Shown: positions 1 through 4,818 of the stretch, piece by piece
Position numbering within the stretch: the stretch's first letter is position 1
How the letters are laid out: every line of letters starts with the position of its first letter
Source of the DNA: CAZBBB01 sp964490005
GTDB lineage: Bacteria; Planctomycetota; B15-G4
Assembly (NCBI GenBank): GCA_964490005.1
Contig: CAZBBB010000143.1
Coordinates: forward strand, 1 to 5,826
Direction: 5' to 3'
Length of the DNA: 5,826 nt
Program-made: the position numbers and the translations under genes
The notes under the pieces: model-generated
The model's input: only the letters and a program-made list of their open reading frames with translations
What the model was told of the DNA's origin: nothing
Databases searched by the model: none

Positions 1-1
1 C

Positions 2-454
2 CGCCCCGAACGCTGGCCGCTGCGCGCGGCGCGCGCCCCGCTGCAGCCCGTGCCGCGCGCGGTGGCGCTCGTCGAGCGCGGCGCGCGCGTGCTCGTGCGC
101 CGACGCGCCGAATCGCCCAACGAGGGCTTCTTCGAGCTGCCCGACGTGCGCCTGCCGCTGGCGGGCGGCGCGCGCGGCCTCTTGCGCGTGCTGGGCGATC
201 TGCCCGCCGCGCGTGCGGCGCTGTCCGCCGAGCTGGCGGCGCACGGCCTGAACCTGCGCCTCGGCGACCCGCTGCCCGTCGTCCGGCACGTGATCATGCA
301 CTGGCGCATGCACGCGCTGCCGCTGGTCGGTACGGTGGCGGCCGGCCGCGTGCGCGCGCCGCTGGCCTGGGTCGACCCGGAGGACCTGACGCTGCCGCTC
401 ACCACGCTCAGCCGACGCATCCTCGCCGCGCGCCGCGCGCAGGCGGCGCGATGA
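2..454 (+). CDS. mutY: A/G-specific adenine DNA glycosylase, C-terminal part (5' truncated)
   Basis: The reading frame is already open at the left edge, so only the last 150 residues are present. They match the NUDIX-like C-terminal domain of MutY, which recognises 8-oxoguanine opposite the misincorporated adenine that MutY removes. Visible landmarks are a linker with WPLR near the start, a strand pair (AVALVERGARVLVRRR), the GFFELPD segment at bases 125-145 in place of the usual GLWEFP, the HVIMHWRMHALPLVG segment starting at base 287 (family pattern H-x-x-T/M-H-x-R), and the closing LPLTTLSRRIL at 392-424, equivalent to the family's LPxxxxKIL ending. The catalytic domain and the [4Fe-4S] cysteine loop lie outside the window. 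The GTG at 50 is an internal valine codon, not a likely start. Its TGA overlaps the next gene's ATG, implying a shared transcript. A stand-alone NUDIX protein is the main alternative. Confidence 0.8.
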   Translation, partial: RPERWPLRAARAPLQPVPRAVALVERGARVLVRRRAESPNEGFFELPDVRLPLAGGARGLLRVLGDLPAARAALSAELAAHGLNLRLGDPLPVVRHVIMHWRMHALPLVGTVAAGRVRAPLAWVDPEDLTLPLTTLSRRILAARRAQAAR

Positions 455-1425
455 ACGCGCGAGACGATCTCGTCGGGCAGCTTGCCGCGCTGCGCCACGG
501 CGTGGCGCTGGCCCTCGCGCCGCGGCGCATGCTGGTCGAGATCACCGGCGAGGAGCGCACGGTCTGGGCCGAGCGGCTGCTCTCGGTGCCCGTCGCCGAC
601 CTGCCCGAGGGCCGCGCGCGACGCGGCACGCTCATGGACGGCAAGGGCAAGCTGCGCTGCGACCTGCGCGTGGCGCGCCCGCCCGGCGGCGCGTCGCTGC
701 TGTTCGACCTGCCCGCCAGCCACGCCGCCCCGCTGCTGCGCGTGCTCGACATGTACATCCTGCGCGACAAGGTGGCGCTCGTCGATCGTTCGGCCGACCT
801 CTCGGCGCTCGCGGTGCTCGGGCCCGGCGCGGCCGCCTGCCTGGAGCGCGCCGGCCTGCCCGTCGCGCGCGACGACGAGGCCCGTGTCCGCGACGAGGTG
901 CTGTGCCTCGCGAGCCGGCAGTACGGCGTGCCGGGCTGCGACCTGTTCGTGCCGCGCGGGCGACGGCCCGCGCTCGCCGACGCGTTGCGCGAGGCCGGCG
1001 CGCGGCAGGTCGGCGAGGAGGCGCTCGAGTGCGCGCGCCTCGCCGCCGGCGTGCCGCGCTTCGACCTCGACCTGGCCGACGGCGTGATCCCGCTCGAGGC
1101 GGGCTTCGACGACGCGGTCTCGACGACCAAGGGCTGCTACCCCGGCCAGGAGGTCGTGGCGCGCATCGTGAACCTGGGGCAGGTGGCGCGCCGGCTGGCG
1201 CGCCTGTCGGCCGAGGCCGGCGCGCCGCCCGCGCCGGGCACGCCGCTGCTCGGCACGGGCGAGCGCGACGGGCAGGAGGTCGGGCGCGTCACGAGCAGCG
1301 CGCGCCAGCCCGACGACGGGCGCGTGACGGCGCTCGGATTCGTGCGGCGGGCGCTGCTCGCGCCGGGCACGACGCTGCGCGCGGGCGACCTCGAGCTGCG
1401 CGTGCGGGGCGAGGCGCGTCCCTGA
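451..1425 (+). CDS. ygfZ: YgfZ/GcvT-type folate-binding protein (Fe-S enzyme maintenance)
   Basis: This 324-residue protein belongs to the COG0354 YgfZ family. Members resemble the T-protein of glycine cleavage, bind tetrahydrofolate, and help assemble or repair Fe-S cluster enzymes in the cytoplasm. The decisive motif is KGCYPGQE at residues 227-234, with the conserved cysteine at 229, preceded by the PLEAGFDDAVSTT stretch typical of the family. Upstream are the RGTLMDGKGKLRCDL segment (about residues 58-72) and the D-K-V-A-L-V-D pattern around residue 110. The C-terminal part is a small beta-barrel-like region. Length is typical (about 300-330). The ATG lies in an ATGA overlap with the mutY stop and has only a weak purine-rich stretch (AGGCGG) before it, so translation is probably coupled to mutY. 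Because MutY itself is an Fe-S protein family, the pairing is functionally sensible, though this link is inference. Confidence 0.93.
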   Translation: MNARDDLVGQLAALRHGVALALAPRRMLVEITGEERTVWAERLLSVPVADLPEGRARRGTLMDGKGKLRCDLRVARPPGGASLLFDLPASHAAPLLRVLDMYILRDKVALVDRSADLSALAVLGPGAAACLERAGLPVARDDEARVRDEVLCLASRQYGVPGCDLFVPRGRRPALADALREAGARQVGEEALECARLAAGVPRFDLDLADGVIPLEAGFDDAVSTTKGCYPGQEVVARIVNLGQVARRLARLSAEAGAPPAPGTPLLGTGERDGQEVGRVTSSARQPDDGRVTALGFVRRALLAPGTTLRAGDLELRVRGEARP

Positions 1426-1455
1426 GCGGCGCTCGGCCCGCGCGCCGGAGCGTCG

Positions 1456-1484
1456 TTGATCGGTGAGGCGCGGTCGCGAAGAAT
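1456..1484 (+). promoter_or_regulatory. Candidate promoter for fabI
   Basis: TTGATC (1456-1461) and AAGAAT (1479-1484) are separated by 17 bases and each match four of six consensus positions for the housekeeping sigma factor. The pair sits in a locally less GC-rich stretch of the 82-bp gap between the ygfZ stop and fabI. A transcript would begin near 1490-1492, leaving a leader of about 17 bases. This is pattern matching only; fabI could also be read from upstream. Confidence 0.35.
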
Positions 1485-1506
1485 GGCCCGGTCCTCCGGA
1501 GGGCCA
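1484..1506 (+). promoter_or_regulatory. Hairpin enclosing the fabI ribosome binding site
   Basis: TGGCCC (1484-1489) is the exact reverse complement of GGGCCA (1501-1506), and inside it TCC (1492-1494) pairs with GGA (1498-1500), leaving a TCC loop and a two-base GG bulge. The strong ribosome binding sequence GGAGGG (1498-1503) is therefore fully base-paired, four bases before the GTG start at 1508. A perfect 10-base palindrome, CCTCCGGAGG, is embedded at 1493-1502. The structure is seen in the sequence; any regulatory use is inference. Confidence 0.45.
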
Positions 1507-1507
1507 C

Positions 1508-2272
1508 GTGCTCGCGGGCAAGAACGGCATCGTCTTCGGCGTCGCCAACAAGCGCAGCATCGGCTGGGCCTGCGCACTGGCGGCCGGCCGGGCCGGCGCC
1601 CGGCTGGCGCTCAGTTACCAGAACGAGCGGCTGCGCGAGGGCGTCGAGCAGCTCGCCGCCACGCTGCCGACGAGGGCGCCGGCCTTCGAGTGCGACGTCG
1701 GCAGCGACGCCTCGCTCGACGCGGCCTTCGCGGCCGTGGCGGCCGCCCTGCCGCGCATCGATTTCGTCGTGCACAGCGTCGCCTTCGCCCCGCGCGAGGA
1801 GCTCGACGGCGAGTTCGTGCAGACCAGCCGCGCGGGCTTCCTCAAGGCCCACGAGATCTCGACCTACTCGTTCACCGCCATCGCCCGCCGCGCGGCGCCG
1901 CTGATGACGGAGGGCGGCGCCCTGCTCACGATGAGCTACATGGGCGCCAATCTCGTCGTCCCGCACTACAACGTGATGGGCTTGGCGAAGGCCAGCCTCG
2001 AGGCCAGCGTGCGCTACCTCGCGGCCGACCTCGGGCCGAAGAACATCCGCGTCAACGCCATCTCGGCCGGGCCGATCCGCACGCTGGCGGCGGCCGGCAT
2101 CGGCGACTTCCAGCAGATGCTCGAGATCACCAAGGCGCGCTCGCCGCTGCGGCGCAACATCGACGCGGCCGAGGTCGGCGACGCGGCGACCTTCCTGTGC
2201 TCGGAGGCCTCGCGCGGCATCACCGGCACGGTCATGCACGTCGACGCCGGCTTCCACATCACCGCGCTCTGA
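1508..2272 (+). CDS. fabI: Enoyl-[acyl-carrier-protein] reductase, FabI type
   Basis: FabI reduces trans-2-enoyl-ACP to acyl-ACP, the last step of each fatty-acid elongation cycle, in the cytoplasm. The 254-residue protein is a short-chain dehydrogenase fold of normal length (about 255-260). It opens with the cofactor-binding GVANKRSIGW segment (residues 11-20). The catalytic pair Tyr154 and Lys161 forms Y-x6-K in YNVMGLAK, with the second tyrosine at 144 (MSYMGA). These match Tyr156, Lys163 and Tyr146 of the E. coli enzyme. SYQNE at 36-40 resembles the E. coli NADH-binding TYQN rather than the basic NADPH-type version. NAISAGPIRTLAA near residue 180 and the HVDAGFHIT ending are also typical. 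I chose the GTG at 1508 because GGAGGG lies just upstream and the protein then begins LAGKNGIVFG as FabI proteins do; an earlier in-frame GTG at 1463 would add an atypical tail. It probably forms its own unit or the end of mutY-ygfZ. Confidence 0.96.
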   Translation: MLAGKNGIVFGVANKRSIGWACALAAGRAGARLALSYQNERLREGVEQLAATLPTRAPAFECDVGSDASLDAAFAAVAAALPRIDFVVHSVAFAPREELDGEFVQTSRAGFLKAHEISTYSFTAIARRAAPLMTEGGALLTMSYMGANLVVPHYNVMGLAKASLEASVRYLAADLGPKNIRVNAISAGPIRTLAAAGIGDFQQMLEITKARSPLRRNIDAAEVGDAATFLCSEASRGITGTVMHVDAGFHITAL

Positions 2273-2301
2273 GGCGCGGACCGGGGCCGCGCTCAGCGCG
2301 C
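2264..2301. terminator. Hairpin across the convergent fabI and secreted-protein stops
   Basis: Bases 2264-2267, 2269-2272 and 2274-2279 pair with 2298-2301, 2293-2296 and 2287-2292, giving 14 base pairs with one mismatch, one bulged G (2273) and a seven-base loop (2280-2286). The fabI TGA (2270-2272) pairs exactly with the TCA that is the opposing gene's stop (2293-2295). Only 20 bases separate the genes. No T-tract follows on either strand, so it may act as a GC-rich bidirectional terminator or as a 3'-end stabiliser. Confidence 0.5.
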
Positions 2302-2763
2302 CGGGTCGAGCAGCTGCAGCGCGGCCAGCCGCAGGACGGCGGGCCGCACGGGCGCCTCGCGCGCGACGAACTCCAGCAGGTGCGGGCCGGGCCCCAGCCA
2401 GGTCGGGCCGAGGTCGAGCCGCAGCGGGCCGGCGCTCGGACGCCAGGTGTCGTGCACGGGGCGCAGGCGCGCGCCGTCGAGCACGACCTCGAGCAGCAGG
2501 CCGTCGGGGCCGCCGCGCGCATCCAGCAGCAGGCGGTACGTCGCGCCGGGGCCCGCGTCGAGCTGCGTGCTCCAGCGCGTCCCGCGCGCGGCCAGCGGGA
2601 GCGCGACGTGCGTGGCGCCGTCGATCACGAGCAGTTGCGGCGCGGACGGCGGCGCCCGGCCGTCGAGCTGCCAGGCGGCGCGCGCGAGGTCGATCGTCGG
2701 GCCGTCGGACGGAGCCGGCGCGGCGCCGAGCAGCCAGGCCAGCGCGAGCGCGCGCAGGATCAC
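2293..2763 (-). CDS. Predicted secreted protein of unknown function, beta-sandwich-like
   Basis: I do not recognise this 156-residue protein as a named family. It starts at a GTG that overlaps the thiO stop as GTGA, so it should be translated with thiO. The N-terminus MILRALALAWLLGAAPA has one arginine, a hydrophobic core (residues 5-13) and an A-x-A motif ending at residue 17, fitting a short signal peptide; there is no lipobox cysteine. The mature part alternates hydrophobic and polar residues in beta style: TYRLLLDAR (75-83), LLLEVVLDG (89-97), LRLDLG (114-119), HLLEFVAR (128-135) and VLRLAALQLLD (143-153). Conserved-looking tryptophans sit at 64, 107 and 122. The GxYxLxLxA and GPHLLEF patterns recall jelly-roll carbohydrate-binding modules, but this resemblance is only suggestive. 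Codon composition matches the neighbours, with G/C at most third positions. Confidence 0.75.
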   Translation of the reverse strand: MILRALALAWLLGAAPAPSDGPTIDLARAAWQLDGRAPPSAPQLLVIDGATHVALPLAARGTRWSTQLDAGPGATYRLLLDARGGPDGLLLEVVLDGARLRPVHDTWRPSAGPLRLDLGPTWLGPGPHLLEFVAREAPVRPAVLRLAALQLLDPAR

Positions 2764-3890
2764 GAGGCCGGCACCAGCACGGCCTGCGGATCGACGGGCC
2801 GCGCGGCGTAGGGCGTCAGATCGACGCTCGGACGGCGGCCCGCGACGGCTTCGGCGACGAGCCGCGCGGTGATCGGCGCGAGCAGGATGCCGTTGCGGAA
2901 ATGGCCCGTCGCCAGCACCAGCCCGGGGATCTCGGCGACGGCGCCGATGTAGGGCAGCCGGTCGGGCGTGCCGGGGCGCAGTCCGGCCCACCAGGTCTCG
3001 GCCGGCAGGGACGCGCTGGCCGGGAACAGCGCGCTCGAGAGCGCGCGCAGCCGCGCGATGGCCTCGGGCGTGGCGACGTCGTCGAAGCCCGCGTCCTCCA
3101 TCGTGCTGCCCACGAGCAGCCGGCCGTCGCGCCGCGGCACGATGTAGCTGTCGCCGTTGTTGATCGTCGGGCCGACGAGGCCCGGCGGGCCGGCCAGCAG
3201 CAGGATCTGCCCGCGCACGGGGCGCACGTCGATGGCCAGCCCCAGGCTCGCCGCGAGGCGCGTCGACCACGGGCCGGCGGCGAGCACGACCGCGTCGGCC
3301 GTCAGCGACGGACCGCGCGCCGTGCGCACGCCGAGCACGCCGCGCGCATCGCCCAGCAGCGCCTCCACCTCGCAGTGGCTGGTGACCTCGACCTGCAGCT
3401 GTTCGGCGCGCCGCCGCAGCGCGGCCATGACGCGCGGCGGCCGCAGGCGCGCCGAGCGCGCCTGGAAGGCCGCGCCGCTGATGCGCGGGGCGAGGCCCGG
3501 CTGCAGGCGGTCGAGCTGCGCGCGGTCGAGCCGCGCCACGCCGAATCCCATCGCGCGCCGACGGGCGGTCTCGTCGGAGAGGCGCTCGGCGTCGACGCCG
3601 CCGCCTTCGGGGTAGAGCATGCCGGCCGTCTCGTGCTCGACGTCGATGCCCGTCGCGTCGAGCAGCTCCTGCGCGAAACCCTCCCAGAGCGCCTCGCTCG
3701 CGAAGCACAGGTCGATCAGGCCCTGCGGGTACTTCCACGGGCTGCTCGGCGTGAGCAGGCCGGCCGCGACCCAGCTCGCGCGCTGCCCGGGCGTCTCGCG
3801 CTCGAGCACCTGCACGTCGTGCCCGTCGGCCGAGAGTTCGAGCGCCGCGCACAGTCCGATCACGCCGCCGCCGATCACGAGCACCTGCAT
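2760..3890 (-). CDS. thiO: Glycine oxidase ThiO, FAD-dependent
   Basis: ThiO oxidises glycine with oxygen to the imine (dehydroglycine) that ThiG uses to build the thiazole of thiamine, releasing hydrogen peroxide. The 376-residue protein begins with the FAD-binding VIGGGVIGL (Gly7, Gly9, Gly12) followed by the acidic VLERE at residues 28-32. As I recall the B. subtilis enzyme, its active-site residues Tyr246, Met261, Arg302 and Arg329 have counterparts at a constant offset of three: Tyr249, Met264, Arg305 (in GLRPGTPD) and Arg332 (in GHFRNGILLAP). GPWST at 206-210 and VRPVRGQILLL at 222-232 are also family signatures. Length is normal (about 370). The start ATG has no ribosome binding site; a promoter-like element lies just upstream. 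No other thiamine gene is in the window, so a related amine or D-amino-acid oxidase role cannot be fully excluded. Confidence 0.88.
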   Translation of the reverse strand: MQVLVIGGGVIGLCAALELSADGHDVQVLERETPGQRASWVAAGLLTPSSPWKYPQGLIDLCFASEALWEGFAQELLDATGIDVEHETAGMLYPEGGGVDAERLSDETARRRAMGFGVARLDRAQLDRLQPGLAPRISGAAFQARSARLRPPRVMAALRRRAEQLQVEVTSHCEVEALLGDARGVLGVRTARGPSLTADAVVLAAGPWSTRLAASLGLAIDVRPVRGQILLLAGPPGLVGPTINNGDSYIVPRRDGRLLVGSTMEDAGFDDVATPEAIARLRALSSALFPASASLPAETWWAGLRPGTPDRLPYIGAVAEIPGLVLATGHFRNGILLAPITARLVAEAVAGRRPSVDLTPYAARPVDPQAVLVPAS

Positions 3891-3894
3891 GGCC

Positions 3895-3910
3895 GCTGTT
3901 CTAGCACAGC
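3895..3910. promoter_or_regulatory. Operator-like palindrome upstream of thiO
   Basis: GCTGTTCTAGCACAGC is a 16-base palindrome with one imperfect pair: arms GCTGT and ACAGC flank a central CTAG. It begins four bases upstream of the thiO ATG and overlaps the candidate -10 element of thiO. CTAG is a rare tetranucleotide in most bacterial genomes and I noticed no other copy here. A dimeric repressor site is a reasonable guess; the regulator is unknown. Confidence 0.4.
3898..3906 (-). promoter_or_regulatory. Candidate extended -10 element for thiO
   Basis: Read on the minus strand, TGC followed by TAGAAC forms an extended -10 pattern, with TAGAAC (3903 down to 3898) matching four of six consensus bases. 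It ends seven bases before the thiO ATG, so transcription would begin at or very near the start codon, giving a leaderless or nearly leaderless mRNA. No convincing -35 hexamer is visible. Sequence pattern only. Confidence 0.3.
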
Positions 3911-3923
3911 GCCCCCGGCCGCC

Positions 3924-3953
3924 TTGGCGCCCTGCGCGCGCGCCGACTACGAT
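3924..3953 (+). promoter_or_regulatory. Candidate promoter for the nucleotidyltransferase-like gene
   Basis: TTGGCG (3924-3929) and TACGAT (3948-3953) are 18 bases apart. The -10-like hexamer ends seven bases before the GTG at 3961 and overlaps the in-frame ATG at 3952. If this promoter is real, the transcript begins at about 3960-3961 and the gene would start at GTG without a leader. Each hexamer is a partial match, so confidence is low. Confidence 0.3.
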
Positions 3954-4377
3954 GCGCGCCGTGAGAGAGCCGCGCGCGCACGATCATCCGCCCACGCGCT
4001 TCGTCCGCAGCCTCGTCGCGGCCCTCGCCGCCGACGCGCGCATCGAGGGCCTGTGGCTCGAGGACGAGACGGCGGCGATCCAGTGGCCGCCCTATCGCCG
4101 GCTCGACCTGCACTTCGCCGTGCCCGAGCCGGCGCTGGCGGCCGTGAAGGACGAGCTGGCCGCGCTGCTCTCCGCGCACGACCCGATCACCGAGTTCTCC
4201 GCGCAGGAGGCGCCGCTGCAGGGCTACGCCGGCACGGCCCGGCTGTCGGACGGCACGCGGCTCACCTGGCGCCTCGAGCGCACCAGCCAGATCGCCAAGG
4301 TGCCGCGCCGCGCGGTGAACATCCTGCTCGACCGCAGCGGCGGGCTGCTGCTGCCGGCGCTCTCCTTCGCGCCCTGA
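3952..4377 (+). CDS. Small protein, possibly a degenerate nucleotidyltransferase-fold protein
   Basis: This 141-residue cytoplasmic protein has no signal peptide or membrane segment. The order is an amphipathic helix (FVRSLVAALAAD, residues 17-28), a strand and turn (RIEGLWLEDETAA, 30-42), a second strand (RRLDLHFAVPEP, 49-60), then a helix (ALAAVKDELAALLSA), a beta-rich half, and a C-terminal RTSQIAKVPRRAVNILLDR segment. The helix-strand-xDLHF pattern resembles the start of aminoglycoside-type nucleotidyltransferases, where Gly-Ser is followed by Asp-x-Asp. Here the Gly-Ser position reads Glu-Asp and the first Asp of the pair is Arg50, leaving Asp52, so activity is doubtful. The family assignment is tentative. 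The start is either ATG 3952 or GTG 3961, in the same frame and neither preceded by a ribosome binding site. It diverges from thiO and converges on queF. Confidence 0.7.
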   Translation: MRAVREPRAHDHPPTRFVRSLVAALAADARIEGLWLEDETAAIQWPPYRRLDLHFAVPEPALAAVKDELAALLSAHDPITEFSAQEAPLQGYAGTARLSDGTRLTWRLERTSQIAKVPRRAVNILLDRSGGLLLPALSFAP

Positions 4378-4399
4378 AGGGGCGACCGCGCCGTCAGGG
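4372..4399. terminator. Hairpin across the convergent stop codons of the small gene and queF
   Basis: CCCTGA (4372-4377) is the exact reverse complement of TCAGGG (4394-4399), and inside it GGCG (4381-4384) pairs with CGCC (4389-4392) around an ACCG loop, with three unpaired bases on one side and one on the other. Both stop codons, TGA (4375-4377) and the queF stop read as TCA (4394-4396), pair with each other. There is no T-tract, so termination efficiency is uncertain. Confidence 0.5.
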
Positions 4400-4744
4400 G
4401 TGCTCGACGACGACGGTCGTCGAGATGCCGCCGCGCACGTTGAACTCGCCCTCGATGCGCATGCTGCGCGGATCGAGCAGCGCCAGCAGGTCGTCGAGGA
4501 TGCGGTTGGTGACCGCCTCGTGGAAGTGGCCCTCGTCGCGGAACGACCACAGGTACAGCTTCAGCGACTTCAGCTCGACGCACAGCTTGTCGGGCACGTA
4601 GCTGATGCTCAGCGTGGCGAAGTCGGGCTGGCCCGTCTTGGGGCAGACGCAGGTGAACTCCGGGCACTCGAAGTGGATCTCGTAGTCGCGGCCGGGGCTC
4701 GGGTTGGGAAAGGTCTCGAGCTGCTTGCTGGGCTTGGTGCGCAT
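4394..4744 (-). CDS. queF: NADPH-dependent preQ0 reductase QueF, single-domain type
   Basis: QueF reduces the nitrile of 7-cyano-7-deazaguanine (preQ0) to the amine preQ1 with NADPH, a late step before insertion of the base into tRNA for queuosine. The 116-residue protein belongs to the short, single-domain (B. subtilis type) T-fold class. CVCPKTGQPDFA holds the nucleophile Cys34 and Asp41, matching Cys55 and Asp62 of B. subtilis QueF. The QueF signature ELKSLKLYLWSFRD at 57-70 is intact, and His75-Glu76 in GHFHE matches the substrate-binding pair. RGGIST near the C-terminus is also conserved. It is shorter than B. subtilis QueF because it ends soon after that motif, as many single-domain members do. 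The ATG at 4744 is chosen because the protein then opens in the family-typical way (KQLETFPNP); the frame stays open upstream but that part looks unlike QueF. No other queuosine gene is present. Confidence 0.96.
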   Translation of the reverse strand: MRTKPSKQLETFPNPSPGRDYEIHFECPEFTCVCPKTGQPDFATLSISYVPDKLCVELKSLKLYLWSFRDEGHFHEAVTNRILDDLLALLDPRSMRIEGEFNVRGGISTTVVVEHP

Positions 4745-4750
4745 GCCGAC

Positions 4751-4780
4751 AGTGTGGGGCTCGGGGCGCCGGCCGGTCAA
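4751..4780 (-). promoter_or_regulatory. Candidate queF promoter
   Basis: On the minus strand TTGACC (4780 to 4775, five of six -35 bases) is followed after 18 bases by CACACT (4756 to 4751), which keeps only three -10 positions. CACACT ends six bases before the queF ATG, so a start of transcription would fall at the start codon. There is no ribosome binding site before this ATG, which agrees with a short or absent leader. Weak evidence. Confidence 0.28.
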
Positions 4781-4794
4781 CGTGGCGGCCGGCG
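4767..4794. repeat. 9-base inverted repeat in the queF/nitroreductase divergent region
   Basis: CGCCGGCCG (4767-4775) is the exact reverse complement of CGGCCGGCG (4786-4794), with a ten-base spacer (4776-4785) that contains most of the queF -35-like hexamer. It could be an operator for the divergent pair or a leader hairpin. In such GC-rich DNA, arms made only of G and C arise easily by chance. Confidence 0.3.
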
Positions 4795-4818
4795 ACACCG
4801 ACGGGACCCCGCACGACG

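Noticed and set aside
50..454. Stand-alone NUDIX hydrolase starting at GTG 50
   Set aside because: The frame is open to the window edge with a MutY-like linker, lacks a NUDIX box, and ends with the MutY-type LPxTxLxRxIL pattern.
408..1130. Long minus-strand open frame (240 codons) opposite ygfZ
   Set aside because: It is low-complexity Ser/Arg/Ala-rich sequence antisense to a clear gene; long stop-free frames are expected at this G+C content.
1463..1507. Alternative fabI start at GTG 1463
   Set aside because: It would add 15 residues unlike FabI N-termini and ignore the strong GGAGGG before GTG 1508.
1508..2272. Ala92 at the E. coli Gly93 position as a triclosan-resistance change
   Set aside because: Alanine is a natural residue here in other FabI proteins such as that of S. 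aureus, so it does not indicate resistance.
1456..2811. Plus-strand frame of 451 codons overlapping fabI and the secreted-protein gene
   Set aside because: It is an Arg/Gly-rich shadow in a different frame from the clearly recognisable FabI, and it crosses gene ends.
3895..3910. Palindrome as a LexA (SOS) box
   Set aside because: The E. coli type box is CTGT-N8-ACAG, whereas this one has a six-base spacer, and thiO is not an expected SOS gene.
2901..4601. Plus-strand frame of 566 codons antisense to thiO and running into queF
   Set aside because: It shows no recognisable domains and has shadow-type composition, whereas thiO and queF on the other strand have intact catalytic motifs.
4745..4818. 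preQ1 riboswitch before queF
   Set aside because: The space is only 74 bp and shared with a divergent gene, and I see no A-rich tail or C-rich preQ1 aptamer pattern.
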